From Schistosoma mansoni (Eukaryota > Platyhelminthes > Trematoda > Strigeidida > Schistosomatidae), in NCBI RefSeq assembly GCF_000237925.1, contig NC_031499.1:4356775-4420774 (forward strand): 64,000 bases of DNA, read 5' to 3'. The position numbers and the translations under genes are program-made. The notes under the pieces were generated by a model, which worked only from the letters and a program-made list of their open reading frames with translations, made no database searches and was not told where the DNA came from. Of the stretch, positions 23,742 through 33,995 are shown in pieces; position 1 is the first letter of the stretch; every line of letters starts with the position of its first letter.

Positions 23742-25732
23742 TTGTTAACACATGATCGGTCTCCTTGAATGCTTAGCTAAATTTCATAGCTTCTTTTCGT
23801 GAGTAGTGAGTAGGTTATTTTGATTCATTCAAGCTTGTAGACGACTTCTGATTCTTTTATATATAAACCAAGGATAATGTTGATGTACTAGTGGCTACTT
23901 TTTATACGTTTTTGAATGCTTTTACAGAAATTTTGGCTAACTTCAATGATTTATATGAAAATCTTTCAAAATTTAAAAAATGTGACGAGAATTGGGGGCT
24001 CAGTATAAAAAAAAGACATTAGATGCATGCAATATATTTGAAACTACCTTAGTGATCGAGACTTTAACAACTAAGATGATTCACGTGGCGATAAGCGTTT
24101 GAGCTTCTTCAAGAAAATAATCAGAATCAAGATTATTTAAAATATGTCAAGTCTAAAAAGTCTATATCAAACTCTTGTCCAGTCATGCTCAAATGCTGAT
24201 TCGAGATATGATGGGAATATCGGTTATTTGATGTGAAATATGTTCAAATGTGACATACGTATAAGTGTGTGTATTGCTATTAAAACATTTAGTGAATACG
24301 TCCATTGTTTTCTTCCGATTATCTTTCACGAATTTTCGTCTCAACACGGTGTATTCGATCTCCATCCACTTAGACTAATGATGATATTGAAACTTCATCG
24401 ATGAAAAATCTATCAATACGAAAGGACTAGACAAACAGCGAATGGGTCACTAATCGTTGGTTAATTACTTATAAGTACCTCAATCCTGCAGAGGGTCACT
24501 TGCAACCCGGATTCATCAATGGTAACTCTTCATACGGTGAAATTATGCGACTCTGGTTGAGATTCCACGAGGACCATCAGTTTCCTCAAGGTTGTAAATA
24601 TATGACGAGTGCTAACTAAAACGAAACCTAGATTCATCGTTCCATGCTGACTACTTATGAGCATCCTATCATAAATAAAACTTCTGTTTAAGGTTCATGA
24701 AATAAAAATGGTTTTGTTTGTTACAAAAATTAGGGTTCATTAGAGAAAACTAATTTTAAAAAATAGTTGCATGGTATGTTGTGAAATTATATTAAAAGTT
24801 ATTGAAAATATATTTGAACAAGATAACTGACTAAATAATTAACATTCCTTGTTATTAGAGTCATATTATGCGCAGTATGGATTGGGATAAATGTTAATAA
24901 CAATGTATTTGTTCATAAATCGATAGCTACCAAGATGTTACTAACCGTATTTCATCTCCTATATCCAAACTTTCTGATTTTCCCATACAACCAAAACATC
25001 AGCTGTTAATCTTTCTTTAAAAGCACTAAAACCTTTCTAAATCACTTTGGTTCCATCAAAATCAATCTTATTTTCTGTTACAAACCAGTCTAGTTTTACT
25101 GTTCATCAATTCTAAAGCTTCATGAAGTCTTTGAAGGATTTAGGAAAAAATTTCAAACATTATTTTTGCTCTTTCAACATCACCTTTAACTGTCTGAATG
25201 CTTTGCTGACAAAATTGTTAATACCTAGAAAATGTATTTCCTAAATGTTTTGTTAAGCGACTAACAATAATGAAATTATTCTTTATAAACTCTCATCATC
25301 ATCAATCAATCTGTTTAGAAGTTTTATTATATTTATAGCAAACAGTAGAATCTAGAACATGTTACTTGGCCCATTTTTTTAACTCACCAACTAAAGATAC
25401 CTATAACCTAAGATTCGGATTCAGTACTTAATACTTTAGACTTTAGAAAGTTCAGTAAAACATCAATCTGTCCAATAAAGAGAGATTTTCTTCTTAAAGA
25501 TCTATATTATTGGTAATATTTAGAACTGAATATTGACAAGTCAAAAATTTTACTTACAAAATTCAGTCTCTATTTAATTTTTTTTTAATCTATTGTGATA
25601 ATTTAACTAAGATTAAAACAGGTTCATCATGTTACATGATTAAATATTTCATCATCATTTTTTCACATCTGAATTATAACTTTCCTACTAACTGAAGAGG
25701 TAAATTACATAACCCATAAGATTATTGAATTC

Positions 25733-26105
25733 ATTTAGTATTGTTTGTTTGAATCTTCCTATTGATGCTTAAGACTGCAACTGATCAGTCTCTAATTGGC
25801 ATATGTGCATACTGTACGTATTGCCTCGATATTGCCTTAATTCACAAGCATTATAGGCAAAGATGGATAGTGGCTAGCAGTAAATTCAAACTTCACCCTA
25901 TTGCACAAGCAAGTGGCTATCAGGACTCAGTAGCTGAGTGGATAACGCGATGGCGTTTGAAGCGAAAGGTACTGGGTTCGAGTCCCAGAGTGAACATCAA
26001 CAAGTCTGAGATGCAGGTACATCCAGCTGACAAGTCCCAAATAGGACGAAACGCGCGTCAAACTGGATTTCCCTGATAGCCACTATCCACTTTTGCCCAT
26101 AAGAT
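25733..26105 (+). mobile_element. Sm-alpha-like SINE with inactive hammerhead
   Basis: The element has three parts: a 5' block (25733-25855) shared with 29567-29700 and 30053-30175; a tRNA-like body at about 25928-25990 with box A-like TAGCTGAGTGGATAACGCG and box B GGGTTCGAGTCCC; and a hammerhead domain at about 26005-26095. Such boxes are the internal promoter of RNA polymerase III. The ribozyme core reads CTGACAA where CTGANGA is required, so the catalytic G (G8) is lost, and two extra A residues sit at the cleavage site after GTC. It should not self-cleave. A near-inverted repeat brackets the tRNA-like and ribozyme parts (GATGGATAGTGGCTAGCAG at 25863 and its complement near 26080). Confidence 0.75.
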
Positions 26106-27914
26106 TATCATTAGTATAAATAATCAGAAATCTATTAATGTAAAATAAGTTGACAAATCAATATATTATTTTTCTAAATAAATTTTGATTACTAAACACA
26201 TACAGTAACATTTCACTAGCACATTGCATAAAGTTACATGTGATAGATTCATCTATTTCGTATCCTATATTTACATTAAAAGTAGTCATATTTCTAAAAT
26301 TAGGGGAGTAGCGAAAATTATTAACAGCATAATATTAGTCTTCAACACTAAGTGGTACCAGCTAAGGACTGCTGGGAACTAGGAACTTCTAATCAATTAT
26401 TCTGTCAAAGTATTGTTTTTAGCAACAACCAGCACAAACAATTCAGCCATAAATCAAAATCCGAACCGATCTCAAAAGGGATTTTCGAAGTTACAATATA
26501 AAGTCTAAACGGTAGGAGCTCGGTATTATCAAGTAAAAAACATATATCATCGATGGGATGGCAGATTGTCAAGTACCATATCTCACATGAACCAAATTTG
26601 TAAATGTAGATAGCAGATTTCCAACTTACTGTTTCCTTTAATTATTTTCGCCACGGGAGCTTCAAATTCTGAGTTTGACCACCGATAGAGTCTTCAATGT
26701 ATACGTCTAAAATGTTTCATACTTAAATGAAATAAGTGTGTAATATTATCACCAGTTTCAATACTTCTTTCACTGAATTCAGACCCTAATTAAAACTAGA
26801 TTAATAAAACGTTATTTGTAAACAATTTCTCAAAAGATTATCTTATTATGAAGGACACCAGATGATAAAGACCACATAAATACAGTGCTGTTAAACCATT
26901 CTGTTTATTGAACTTTTTTCTAGAATTATATTGATTAAGTAAACTGGTGCGTATAATATAATCTCTAAGATTTGACTATATTTCCGTCCATAACTAATGC
27001 AAGTGAATTACCAAAGTGTTTTCCAGTTTATTTCAGTCAATTATCGTTTATGTTAAATTCATTTGAGTTTTCATAGAAATTTTTTGAGTGGTTGATGTAA
27101 ATAAAATCGCAAAACGTTGATCTCTAATAATTATGTAATCTGTAGAAAAACTTTTCAGTGGTTAGGGTAAACGTAGGCGCTCATCATGGATAACATGCGT
27201 TGTCAGTCATCTCAATGGTTAGGGTTTTGACTATGGGGTTGTTTTGATATGGATATAAATCCCTGAGGTAGAATTAGTTTCTTCAAAATTACATGTACTC
27301 CTTGATGACGAATACTAACTGTCAGGAAACCTAGGTCAAGCAGAGTTCCTATTGATTATTTCCAAACACTTAAGATAAAGAATGTTAATCTGAATCTTTT
27401 TGAACAACCAGTTTACTTTTCAACTTTGAACATCAAGTTTATATTACAGTAATCAAAACTTCCAAACTTGCTCAATCTTAAAGTTTTGCTAGTATGAGTA
27501 ACTTCTAAAAAACTCAGATTACGTCGTAGAAATAAATAAACAACTATTTTGGATGGTAGATATAATCACATTTTCTTCCGGTTCACAATTCGCTAGTGAT
27601 AAACTCCTAATGAAAAATCCCGAAACAGAATGAATTGAGCAGACTTATGTTTGAATTTGTCTAATTTCCAAAGATGATTTAAACGATAAATTTTTCCTTA
27701 CCATCGAATATTTCTATTTAGTAGTACTAAGGTGCAACATTATTTTAGATAATACAATATCATGTTGAAGTATAGATTATTAATATCATGAACCAACTTA
27801 AATCAGACAACCCATAATATCATTCACACCAAATAGTATCCACGACCGGTCATGCCGAATTAAATATTTTGACACTATATTCGTGTTCGTATTAACACAC
27901 ACTCTTCTTTGAAA

Positions 27915-28012
27915 TCATGAGCCGACCAAAGTGAGACAGTCATTGGAAACCTGGATGGCTTCGCATCTTATTATGGGCTTTCTCACCAGTGAGCGTCCTT
28001 GAGCCCGAATGG
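27915..28012 (-). repeat. Degenerate hammerhead-SINE fragment (minus)
   Basis: Remains of the order AATCATGAG.C.A, GGAAACCTGGATGGC, TCGCATCTTATTATGGGC and TCACCAGTGAGCGTC match the complement of the intact ribozyme region. Core bases are not preserved. Confidence 0.4.
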
Positions 28013-28059
28013 AGTCCTTGGTTTAATTCTCTGTTTTACAATCACAGAATCCGATACTA

Positions 28060-28170
28060 GGATGAAACTTCCATCCATTGTTTTCACGTTTTACATAAGA
28101 TTTTCAAGTTTGATTGGTTTGCAATTTCAGTGAAATTCATCAACCACTACAACCCTATACCGATATATAC
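28060..28170 (+). repeat. Degenerate hammerhead-SINE fragment (plus)
   Basis: CATAC-like GATACTAGGATGAAACTTCC, followed by CATTGTTTTCACGTTTTACA and CATCAACCACTACAACCC, follows the order of the SINE 3' half. It lies 40 bp before an exon of the MARVEL gene. Confidence 0.4.
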
Positions 28171-28206
28171 TTTCCTGTTTGTTTCTCCCATTCTGTTCAC
28201 TTGTAG

Positions 28207-28305
28207 GAATTTATTTCCATAAAACTATGCGCTATTTTGGCTTTAATCGCGATGATTATAACAGCTGCAAATGGTGGAGGTTCTGCAGCTCCGATAGCCT
28301 CAGCA
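28207..28305 (+). CDS. MARVEL-domain protein, second recognisable coding exon (TM3)
   Basis: A pyrimidine-rich acceptor ending TTGTAG precedes, and a GTAAGT donor follows at 28306. The 33 codons, read in the phase delivered by the first exon, are EFISIKLCAILALIAMII then TAANGGGSAAPIASA: a third membrane segment followed by a small-residue stretch expected before TM4. Entry and exit are both phase 0. The join to the exon at 40370 needs phase 1, so one base is unaccounted for; a skipped tiny exon, non-canonical splice or assembly indel could explain it. Confidence 0.65.
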
Positions 28306-28375
28306 GTAAGTTGATTTTCAAAACAAATTCGTAATTTCCACTATTTTTATGGAAAAAAAACATTTTTATTGAAAT

Positions 28376-28770
28376 CATGAACCAATCAATGTTAGACCGC
28401 CAGTTAAAACCTGGAAGCACTGGATGTCCATTTCGTTTTAGCATGAGACTCCTCAGCAGTGCATATCCACGATACCATATTCGGGACTCGAACCCAGGAC
28501 CTTTGGTCTCACGCGAACGCTTATCCTCTAGACCACTGAACCGGCGTCCAACGATGTTAATGGCTAAATTCAGCCAATTCACGATGTTGCGCGACCATCT
28601 TCTATTGCTTACGGCGAGTAACTGACGTGCACCCGAAACAGTTGAACCCCAGTGTTCATGGCTTCTCACTAGAACGCTGAGAATTCCCTCTCAAAGCTAG
28701 TCACTAGTGAGGTTTTCAGTGGTCGTTTAACATTGAGGGGTTCATGATGTCAATGAAATTCAGCAATCTC
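28376..28770 (-). repeat. Hammerhead SINE, moderately diverged minus copy
   Basis: On the minus strand the body reads GATTGGTT-like flank, tRNA-like segment with GGTCTAGAGGATAAGCG and box B GGTTCGAGTCCCG, then GATATGCACTGCTGAGGAGTC, a CGAAAT catalytic strand, and CATCCAGTGCTTCC. The core CTGAGGA and GAAA are kept, but stem II is weak and stem III is changed to a short AUG/CAU helix. Activity is doubtful. Confidence 0.65.
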
Positions 28771-29091
28771 CACAACCCCAAACTGAAAATATCCTTATGA
28801 TATCGGCGAGACTATAATTTATGGAGGAGCCAATCAGGAGCGTCCGAGGGATTTCAAGGTCCAATTTCAGTACCTGATGCTCATGTACAATCGGTTCACA
28901 GAAGATTTTAGAGAAAACGTGACAATTAAGCGGCTACAATAAATGGGACTACTAAGAAGTTACTTTATTTGTAATTGCGATAATCAATTGACTTGTAGAC
29001 CTTGTGCAGACTACCCTGATGTTATCTTTCGATGTAATATATGTTAGAGGAAGAAGTCTGCTAGAATAGGAACTTTTTTCTCTCTATCCAG

Positions 29092-29184
29092 ATTGAGATT
29101 AGGGCAAATTATAATAATTGCTGCGAACTGTATAATAAAAGCACCAGTATTATTGGCTGCAATATTCGCAGATGTTACTGAGTT
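29092..29184 (+). CDS. Possible extra exon encoding a hydrophobic segment
   Basis: A strong acceptor (tract of C and T ending CTATCCAG) and a GTGAGT donor bound 93 bp that is open in only one frame. It encodes LRLGQIIIIAANCIIKA and PVLLAAIFADVTE, a membrane-like segment of similar length to the TM3 exon at 28207. The phase in and out is 2, which fits a secondary acceptor at 40374 (TCAG) but not the phase-0 exit of the exon before it. It could be an alternative TM3 exon, a relic, or coincidence; the minus strand is also open here. Confidence 0.3.
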
Positions 29185-29566
29185 GTGAGTATTGTAGGGA
29201 TATATGCGTAATAAAAATGACAAACTTACCCAACCGAAGTACACACAAACAATATTGAAGCTATATGGTCGAGGCTAAGAGATATTTTTTTTTATCTTAT
29301 CATGGCTCCAGAGACTGAGTATTATGGAGCCATATGTATGAGTTCCTCTACCTTATGCATTACGATTTTAAAACCATTGGACCTCTTTCTAGCCTTGACA
29401 AGCTTTTGAACCATGTAAAAAAAGTGTACCCACTCTAATTCTTTAGTGTTGCATATTATATTATTGCTCTATACCAATTGTCTTTTGATTGGCTAATATT
29501 CCTCAAGGTCACTTGAGATTCTTTCAAAGGTCGTCCATAAATTTAGTCTCGCCATGATATATATAT

Positions 29567-29700
29567 ATATATGATGCTTGTAAATTACGGTTATATTGAG
29601 GCAATACGCACAGTACGCACATATGCCAATAAGAGACTGATCAATTGCAGTCCTAAACATCAATGGGAAGATTCAAACAAACAATACCAATATGAATACT
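29567..29700 (-). repeat. Sm-alpha 5' block, minus copy
   Basis: Reverse-complement match to 25738-25856: GTATTGTTTGTTTGAATC, TGATCAGTCTCTTATTGGCA, TGCGTATTGCCTCAATATA and CAAGCATCAT are shared. It lies next to an (AT)n run and lacks the tRNA-like and ribozyme parts. Confidence 0.7.
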
Positions 29701-30052
29701 TAACTTTCAGAATTTTTTGTATTACCTCTTTTGGATATATCACTGTTTAACCAATCCAGCTTAACTTCTATCTGTTTTAATAACTTAGTTGTAACCTCTC
29801 TTATGTATTTAATAATTATTAGAATAATCTAATGATTGTTCTTCATAAACTTAATTTTATGCTGAATGTTGAGTTTTGTAAATACTTTTTAAATAAACTG
29901 TAAGTTTGTTCTATTACATAATAGTCCTCACAACTGAATACTATCTACCTCAAAGAATATAAGTTTACCAAAATGAAAGAAATTTCATTTGTGAATTAAT
30001 GCTTTTTAAGAGTATAAATGAAAAACTTACTATATAAACAGAAAATTGTTCA

Positions 30053-30175
30053 AATTCACTTAATATTACTTGTTTGAATCTTCCCATTGATGTTTAGGAA
30101 TGCAACTGGTCAGTCTCTTATTGGCCATGTACATACTGTGCGCATTGCCTTGATATAGCCATATTTCACAAGCAA
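30053..30175 (+). repeat. Sm-alpha 5' block, plus copy
   Basis: Direct match to 25738-25850 and reverse match to 29567-29700: CTTGTTTGAATCTTCCCATT, TGCAACTGGTCAGTCTCTTA and GCGCATTGCCTTGATATAGC. Truncated before the tRNA-like part. Confidence 0.7.
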
Positions 30176-30614
30176 GATTTTCACAATATTTTCACAAGAA
30201 AATTGTTTATTTCTTCTATTCCTTCTTTGTCAAAAAAACTCTTTTTATAATAAAATAAATTAGTGGAAGGTTCTTTATCAAGGTTAAATAAATCAATGAG
30301 TTTCAGGAGATACTTTTTTCATCATTTTAAATCTTCTACTCATTGTTCAACAAATACCCAAATAAAAGACTTAACCTAATTGTTGAAATGATGGTAATTT
30401 CTATCAATAAAAATGGGTTAACAATAAGAAACGACTCATTACAAATTGTGGTAAGTTTGTGATTTGAATTATAAAAATTCCGAAACCTCAGACTAATAAT
30501 AATCATTTGCGATTCCGAAAGTCCTAGAAAGGAGCTGCTATCAGTGTAGTCCAACTATTTTGTATATGAGAGAGTTATTCGCCTCATGTAATGGAAGATA
30601 GTCAAGCAATGCCT

Positions 30615-30765
30615 TAAACTGATTGAGTTAGGCATGTACACTATGGGATGGCAGCCTATTGGTCTGGAATTTAGACAGTTACATTGAAACCTAAAGAACT
30701 AGGTTCCAAAACAAGTCTGGTCGTGGATGCGCACCGTTGAGAAGTCGAATTAAAATCGGTCTGTG
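30615..30765 (+). repeat. Degenerate tRNA-like SINE
   Basis: GTTAGGCATGTACACTATGG, GGCAGCCTATTGGTCT and TCGTGGATGCGCACCGTTGA occur in the order of the intact SINE, without a working ribozyme core. Confidence 0.45.
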
Positions 30766-31114
30766 ATATAAACTAAAACATTTAGGGAAAAGTAACAAAG
30801 TATGATGTTTATCAATGTGACCAGCCTAGCTTCTTCTATAGTAATTTTCAGCAAAGTGTTATTATATTTTTAGAGGTTAAAATTAAATTCGAGGAAGCAT
30901 GTTATTTTCTTATTTGTTATTAATCAGCCAGTTGTACTTACACATCAATGTTTATGTCTGCAATGAAAGATAATTGGTTTTAGTCTTCATGTGAATAGCA
31001 AGATTACAATATAGTTACACCAAGTTAATAAGTAGGCCCAAATGGGACGTAAGTACAATGATGGATTCCAGTCCAAGTCATTGTTCAAAACTATAATTAA
31101 ATTTTAGGTGCATA

Positions 31115-31425
31115 TACGATTCATGGCCGGAAACTTTGAGTAACATGGCCCAGAATCACTCATGGTCGCACAGATGTATTCACTCTTAATTTTTCTCTGA
31201 ATCTTCAGTGCTAGTGTTTCTTCATACCTTTACACACTACCTTTTTGAACAATATTCTCAATGCTTAGTCTTTCTCATTTTCGTTACCATTACATTACTT
31301 CGACCTTTTTAGCTATATTCATTGTTAATTTCATTTCGTTGAGTTAATATGCTAATAAAAAATTAAGTCAACGAATATCTTTTCTAGGCTCTATTCTAAT
31401 AATGACTGAATGAATGTATATGCAA
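31115..31425 (+). repeat. Interspersed repeat of unknown family (second copy)
   Basis: It matches 36700-37065 in order: GAGTAACATGG.CCAGAATCA, TCA..TCGCACAGATG.ATTC, TTCTTCATACC, AATATTCTCAAT and TTTCATTTCGTT. The two copies differ because a SINE piece is inserted in the other. Confidence 0.45.
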
Positions 31426-31586
31426 CATTAAAACGTCTAGTCAACAAATCCTATATACTGACAAGAATCGTTGAAATACAGTCTTCAGTAATACAAATCT
31501 CCACAACTGATAATCATTATATTTCATTTACTTAACAATAAACACATATCTAGCTACTTTTATAAACAGTCAATAAAATAGTCTCT

Positions 31587-31674
31587 GAGATGCAGGTACA
31601 TCCAGCTGACGAGTCCCAAATAGGACGAAACGCGCGTCCTGGATTCCTCTGCTAGCCACTATCCATCTCTGCTT
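31587..31674 (+). ncRNA. Intact-looking hammerhead ribozyme in an 88-bp insertion
   Basis: All core elements of a type I hammerhead are present: CTGACGA at 31606-31612, stem II GTCC/GGAC with a small loop (31614-31626), GAAA at 31627-31630, a self-complementary very short stem III (ACGCGCGT, 31630-31637), and cleavage after GTC at 31638. Stem I pairs TCCAG before the core with CTGGA after the cleavage site. This matches the known schistosome Sm-alpha ribozyme. The insertion is bounded by an 11-bp direct repeat, AAATAGTCTCT (31576-31586 and 31675-31685), so it was integrated as a unit containing almost nothing but the ribozyme. It is in the intron and on the sense strand of the MARVEL gene. 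Confidence 0.88.
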
Positions 31675-31839
31675 AAATAGTCTCTTTTTTTATTTTACTA
31701 ATCTTCTGACCTTATTCATACAGTAGTAATTATAAATAAGATCTAGGTGTGTAAATTTTTTTTTACAAAAATATTCAATTTACGTGTGATTATACAAACT
31801 CATATAATTAAATGTGTAAATGTATTTACATATCTACTA

Positions 31840-32268
31840 GCTTCAATGGACTCACGCTTTCAACTATGAAAAATACTAAATCTCCAAAAAACCCCTTCTG
31901 ATAATTAATATAATCATATGCTCACTAGTGAATTCGAGAAGTATATCTAGGAGCTCTAGTGAGAAGCAGTGACCAGAGGAGTTCAAAACCACGTCTGTTG
32001 TGAGATAGGAACTCACTGAAGACAATTGGTGAATGGTTGCTCAACTTCGTGGATCAGTTGAAGTTAGACATTAACACCATTGGATGCCAGCTCAGTGGTC
32101 TATCGGTTAAGGGCTTCAGCTCGAGACTGGTAGGTCCTGGGTTCGAAACTCGCGAGAGCGGGTTCGTGGATGCGCACTGCTGAGGAGTCCCATAATAGGA
32201 CGAAACGGCCGTCCAGTGTTTCCAGGTTTTCCATGGTGGTCTAGCTTCAATTGACTCACGCTTTCAAC
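31840..32268 (+). mobile_element. Hammerhead SINE / retrozyme-like unit, well preserved
   Basis: A 429-bp insertion flanked by a 9-bp repeat TATCTACTA (31831-31839 and 32269-32277). It starts and ends with the same sequence (31841-31867 and 32245-32271, one mismatch in 27 bp), so it contains slightly more than one 404-bp unit. Internally it has a GCTCACTAGTG block, a tRNA-like body with box A near 32088-32109 and box B GGTTCGAAACT at 32140-32150, then a hammerhead at 32175-32218. Box A and B imply transcription by RNA polymerase III. The layout resembles tandem-derived retrozymes as much as a standard SINE. Confidence 0.8.
32175..32218 (+). ncRNA. Hammerhead ribozyme, complete core
   Basis: Stem I CACTG (32175-32179) pairs with CAGTG (32214-32218). 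The core CTGAGGA is at 32180-32186, stem II GTCC/GGAC closes a small loop, GAAA is at 32202-32205, and stem III is the self-complementary ACGGCCGT. Cleavage is predicted after C32213. The very short stem III is typical of SINE-type hammerheads, which are known to work best as dimers. Confidence 0.85.
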
Positions 32269-32430
32269 TATCTACTACCTCTTTTCTAAATACACTTCAA
32301 TACTATCGATTGTTAAATTAACTACAGGGGGAAAAACAACCGAAATGACATGTTTATTTTACGAGGTACCAAAAATTTGTTCCTTGATCATGCGTAATAT
32401 ACTTGTTTTGTTAGTTTTTTTTCCTAAGAA

Positions 32431-32856
32431 AATTGACTCATGATTTCAACTATATATATAAAATTACTAAAAAATCTCCACAAAAAACCATCTTATTATA
32501 TGCTCACTAGTGACTGGATCCATGAGGTATTTCCTGGAGTTCTAGTGAGAAGCAGTAACCAGTGGAGTTAAACCAGGTCTGTTGGGAGATAGAAACTCAC
32601 TGATGACATTGGTGAATGGTTGCTCAATGTCGTGGATTGGTTGAAGTTAGACATTAACACCGTTGGATGCCGGCTCAGTGGTCTATCGGTTAAGTGCTCT
32701 GGCGCGAGACTGGTAGGTCCTGTGTTCGAATCTCGCGAGTGCGGGATCGTGGATGAGCACTGCTGAGGAGTCCCACAATGGGACGAAACGGCCGTCCAGT
32801 GATTCCAGGTTTTCCATGGTTGTCTAACTTCAATTGACTCATAATTTCAACTATAT
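32431..32856 (+). mobile_element. Second well-preserved hammerhead SINE / retrozyme-like unit
   Basis: Same structure as 31840-32268. The terminal direct repeats are 32431-32455 and 32832-32856 (AATTGACTCAT.ATTTCAAC plus TATAT), giving a 401-bp period. The tRNA-like body has GGCTCAGTGGTCTATCGG and box B TGTTCGAATCTCGCG. The hammerhead is at 32758-32801. No clear target-site duplication was found. The two units share orientation and lie 160 bp apart. Confidence 0.8.
32758..32801 (+). ncRNA. Hammerhead ribozyme, complete core and strong stem II
   Basis: Stem I CACTG (32758-32762) pairs with CAGTG (32797-32801). The core CTGAGGA is at 32763-32769, stem II is a perfect 5-bp GTCCC/GGGAC helix (32770-32774 and 32780-32784), GAAA is at 32785-32788, and stem III is ACGGCCGT. 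Cleavage is predicted after C32796. Of the GGCC-type copies in the window this has the best paired stem II. Confidence 0.87.
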
Positions 32857-33604
32857 GCATATTTAAAAAAATTGTATTTGGAATATTTTGAATGATTTAG
32901 ATATGAAAAATCTTAATTAAATAAGTAGATAAATATTTGCTTGTACTATTTCATTGACTTGACATTAATGGTATGATAAAAATTCATGAACATACATTCT
33001 AGAATGTAAGTAATACTTAACCTCACTTGATTGTATTAGTTATTATGGTTTCTAGTCCCTTAATATTGATCAAATTCGATCGATCAAGTGGTAATTTCGT
33101 GAGTTTCTTTAGCAACTTGTAAAATGAATATTGTATTTCTCTGTATTGGATGTTAGCTGGTTGAAGGTAATAGGCAAAACGTCGTGGACTGTAGTTTTGG
33201 TTGGTATGTTAAGCTCATATACTTTACTCTAGCTTCTGGATAAACCAATTTACTTAACCATCTTGAGTCACGTTTTGACCTTGTTAATTATTCACTTATT
33301 AACCTTGACTATTTTTATATGAGCGTATGTGTGTACACTTTTCATCTTATTCATCACATGTCTGTCATTTATTCTTATCTGACTATAAATATTGATTAAA
33401 GCGAGTTAGCTTATCCGCCATCTCCAATGCGTGTCATTTATGCTTCGCCCGCTGATATTTGCTCATGTGTTTATAACTTTCTGGCCCGCGTTATTTGACA
33501 AAAAACTGTAGTTGCCGCTTCTCTTTGCCTTCAGATTTTATGCACCGTTAAGATTTGTATTATATTGGTTATCGAGGTGAACGATTAACGAAGCACGGCA
33601 CTAC

Positions 33605-33830
33605 AGGATCACAGTTTTGTGCTAGTTAGCATTTATTAGTAGTAAATAATCTTAAGGAAACTTATGCTCTCTTTGAGATTTAAAACTCTATCACTTAGTG
33701 TCACAATGAGAGAATTAAACAGTGACCTATTCAGAATGTAACTAGCCTTCCATAGAACTTCTGTATTTACATTTAACTGGTCACTGGATAGTAACACGAT
33801 AACATATTTGAGTAGTATAGTTCCCAATTA
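33605..33830. repeat. Interspersed repeat of unknown family (copy 2)
   Basis: Diverged match to 15228-15430 (TTTTGTGCTAGTTAGCA and TATCACTTAGTGTCACAATG at similar spacing). Confidence 0.35.
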
Positions 33831-33995
33831 ATCACAATTAGCATCCGTTACATTAAAATTTTAGATGATACTGGCTAATGAGTTTCAGTTAGCATGAAAA
33901 CTTCATCTAATTGTTTCTTGATAACTATTTTCAACTAACTAACTAACTAATATCAAAAATGTAGACATACTCGAAACACTTTCTTTTTTCATAAT

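Larger units (their letters stand above)
10765..28206 (+). other. First long intron of the MARVEL-domain gene
   Basis: The interval starts with GTAAGT and ends with a pyrimidine-rich acceptor (CACTTGTAG). At 17.4 kb it is long but in keeping with the large downstream introns of schistosome genes. It contains the assembly gap, microsatellites, several degenerate tRNA-like SINEs, LINE fragments, an 18S rRNA pseudogene and a hammerhead SINE, all listed separately. The stretches 10900-14470, 15431-17139, 17346-18540, 20291-21586 and 23742-25732 hold nothing I recognise. Confidence 0.55.

Noticed and set aside
28256-28669. Minus- and plus-strand open frames of 82-137 codons
   Set aside because: They run through a hammerhead SINE and antisense to the TM3 exon; the composition is that of the repeat.
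32088-32165. tRNA gene candidates with A and B boxes (also near 25930, 28520, 32690, 34130)
   Set aside because: They lack consistent cloverleaf arms and are always followed by the hammerhead and SINE tail, so they are SINE bodies and not tRNA genes.
31587-32856. CRISPR-like array from repeated 25-27 bp segments
   Set aside because: Eukaryotic context; the repeats are SINE ends about 400 bp apart and not short regular spacers.
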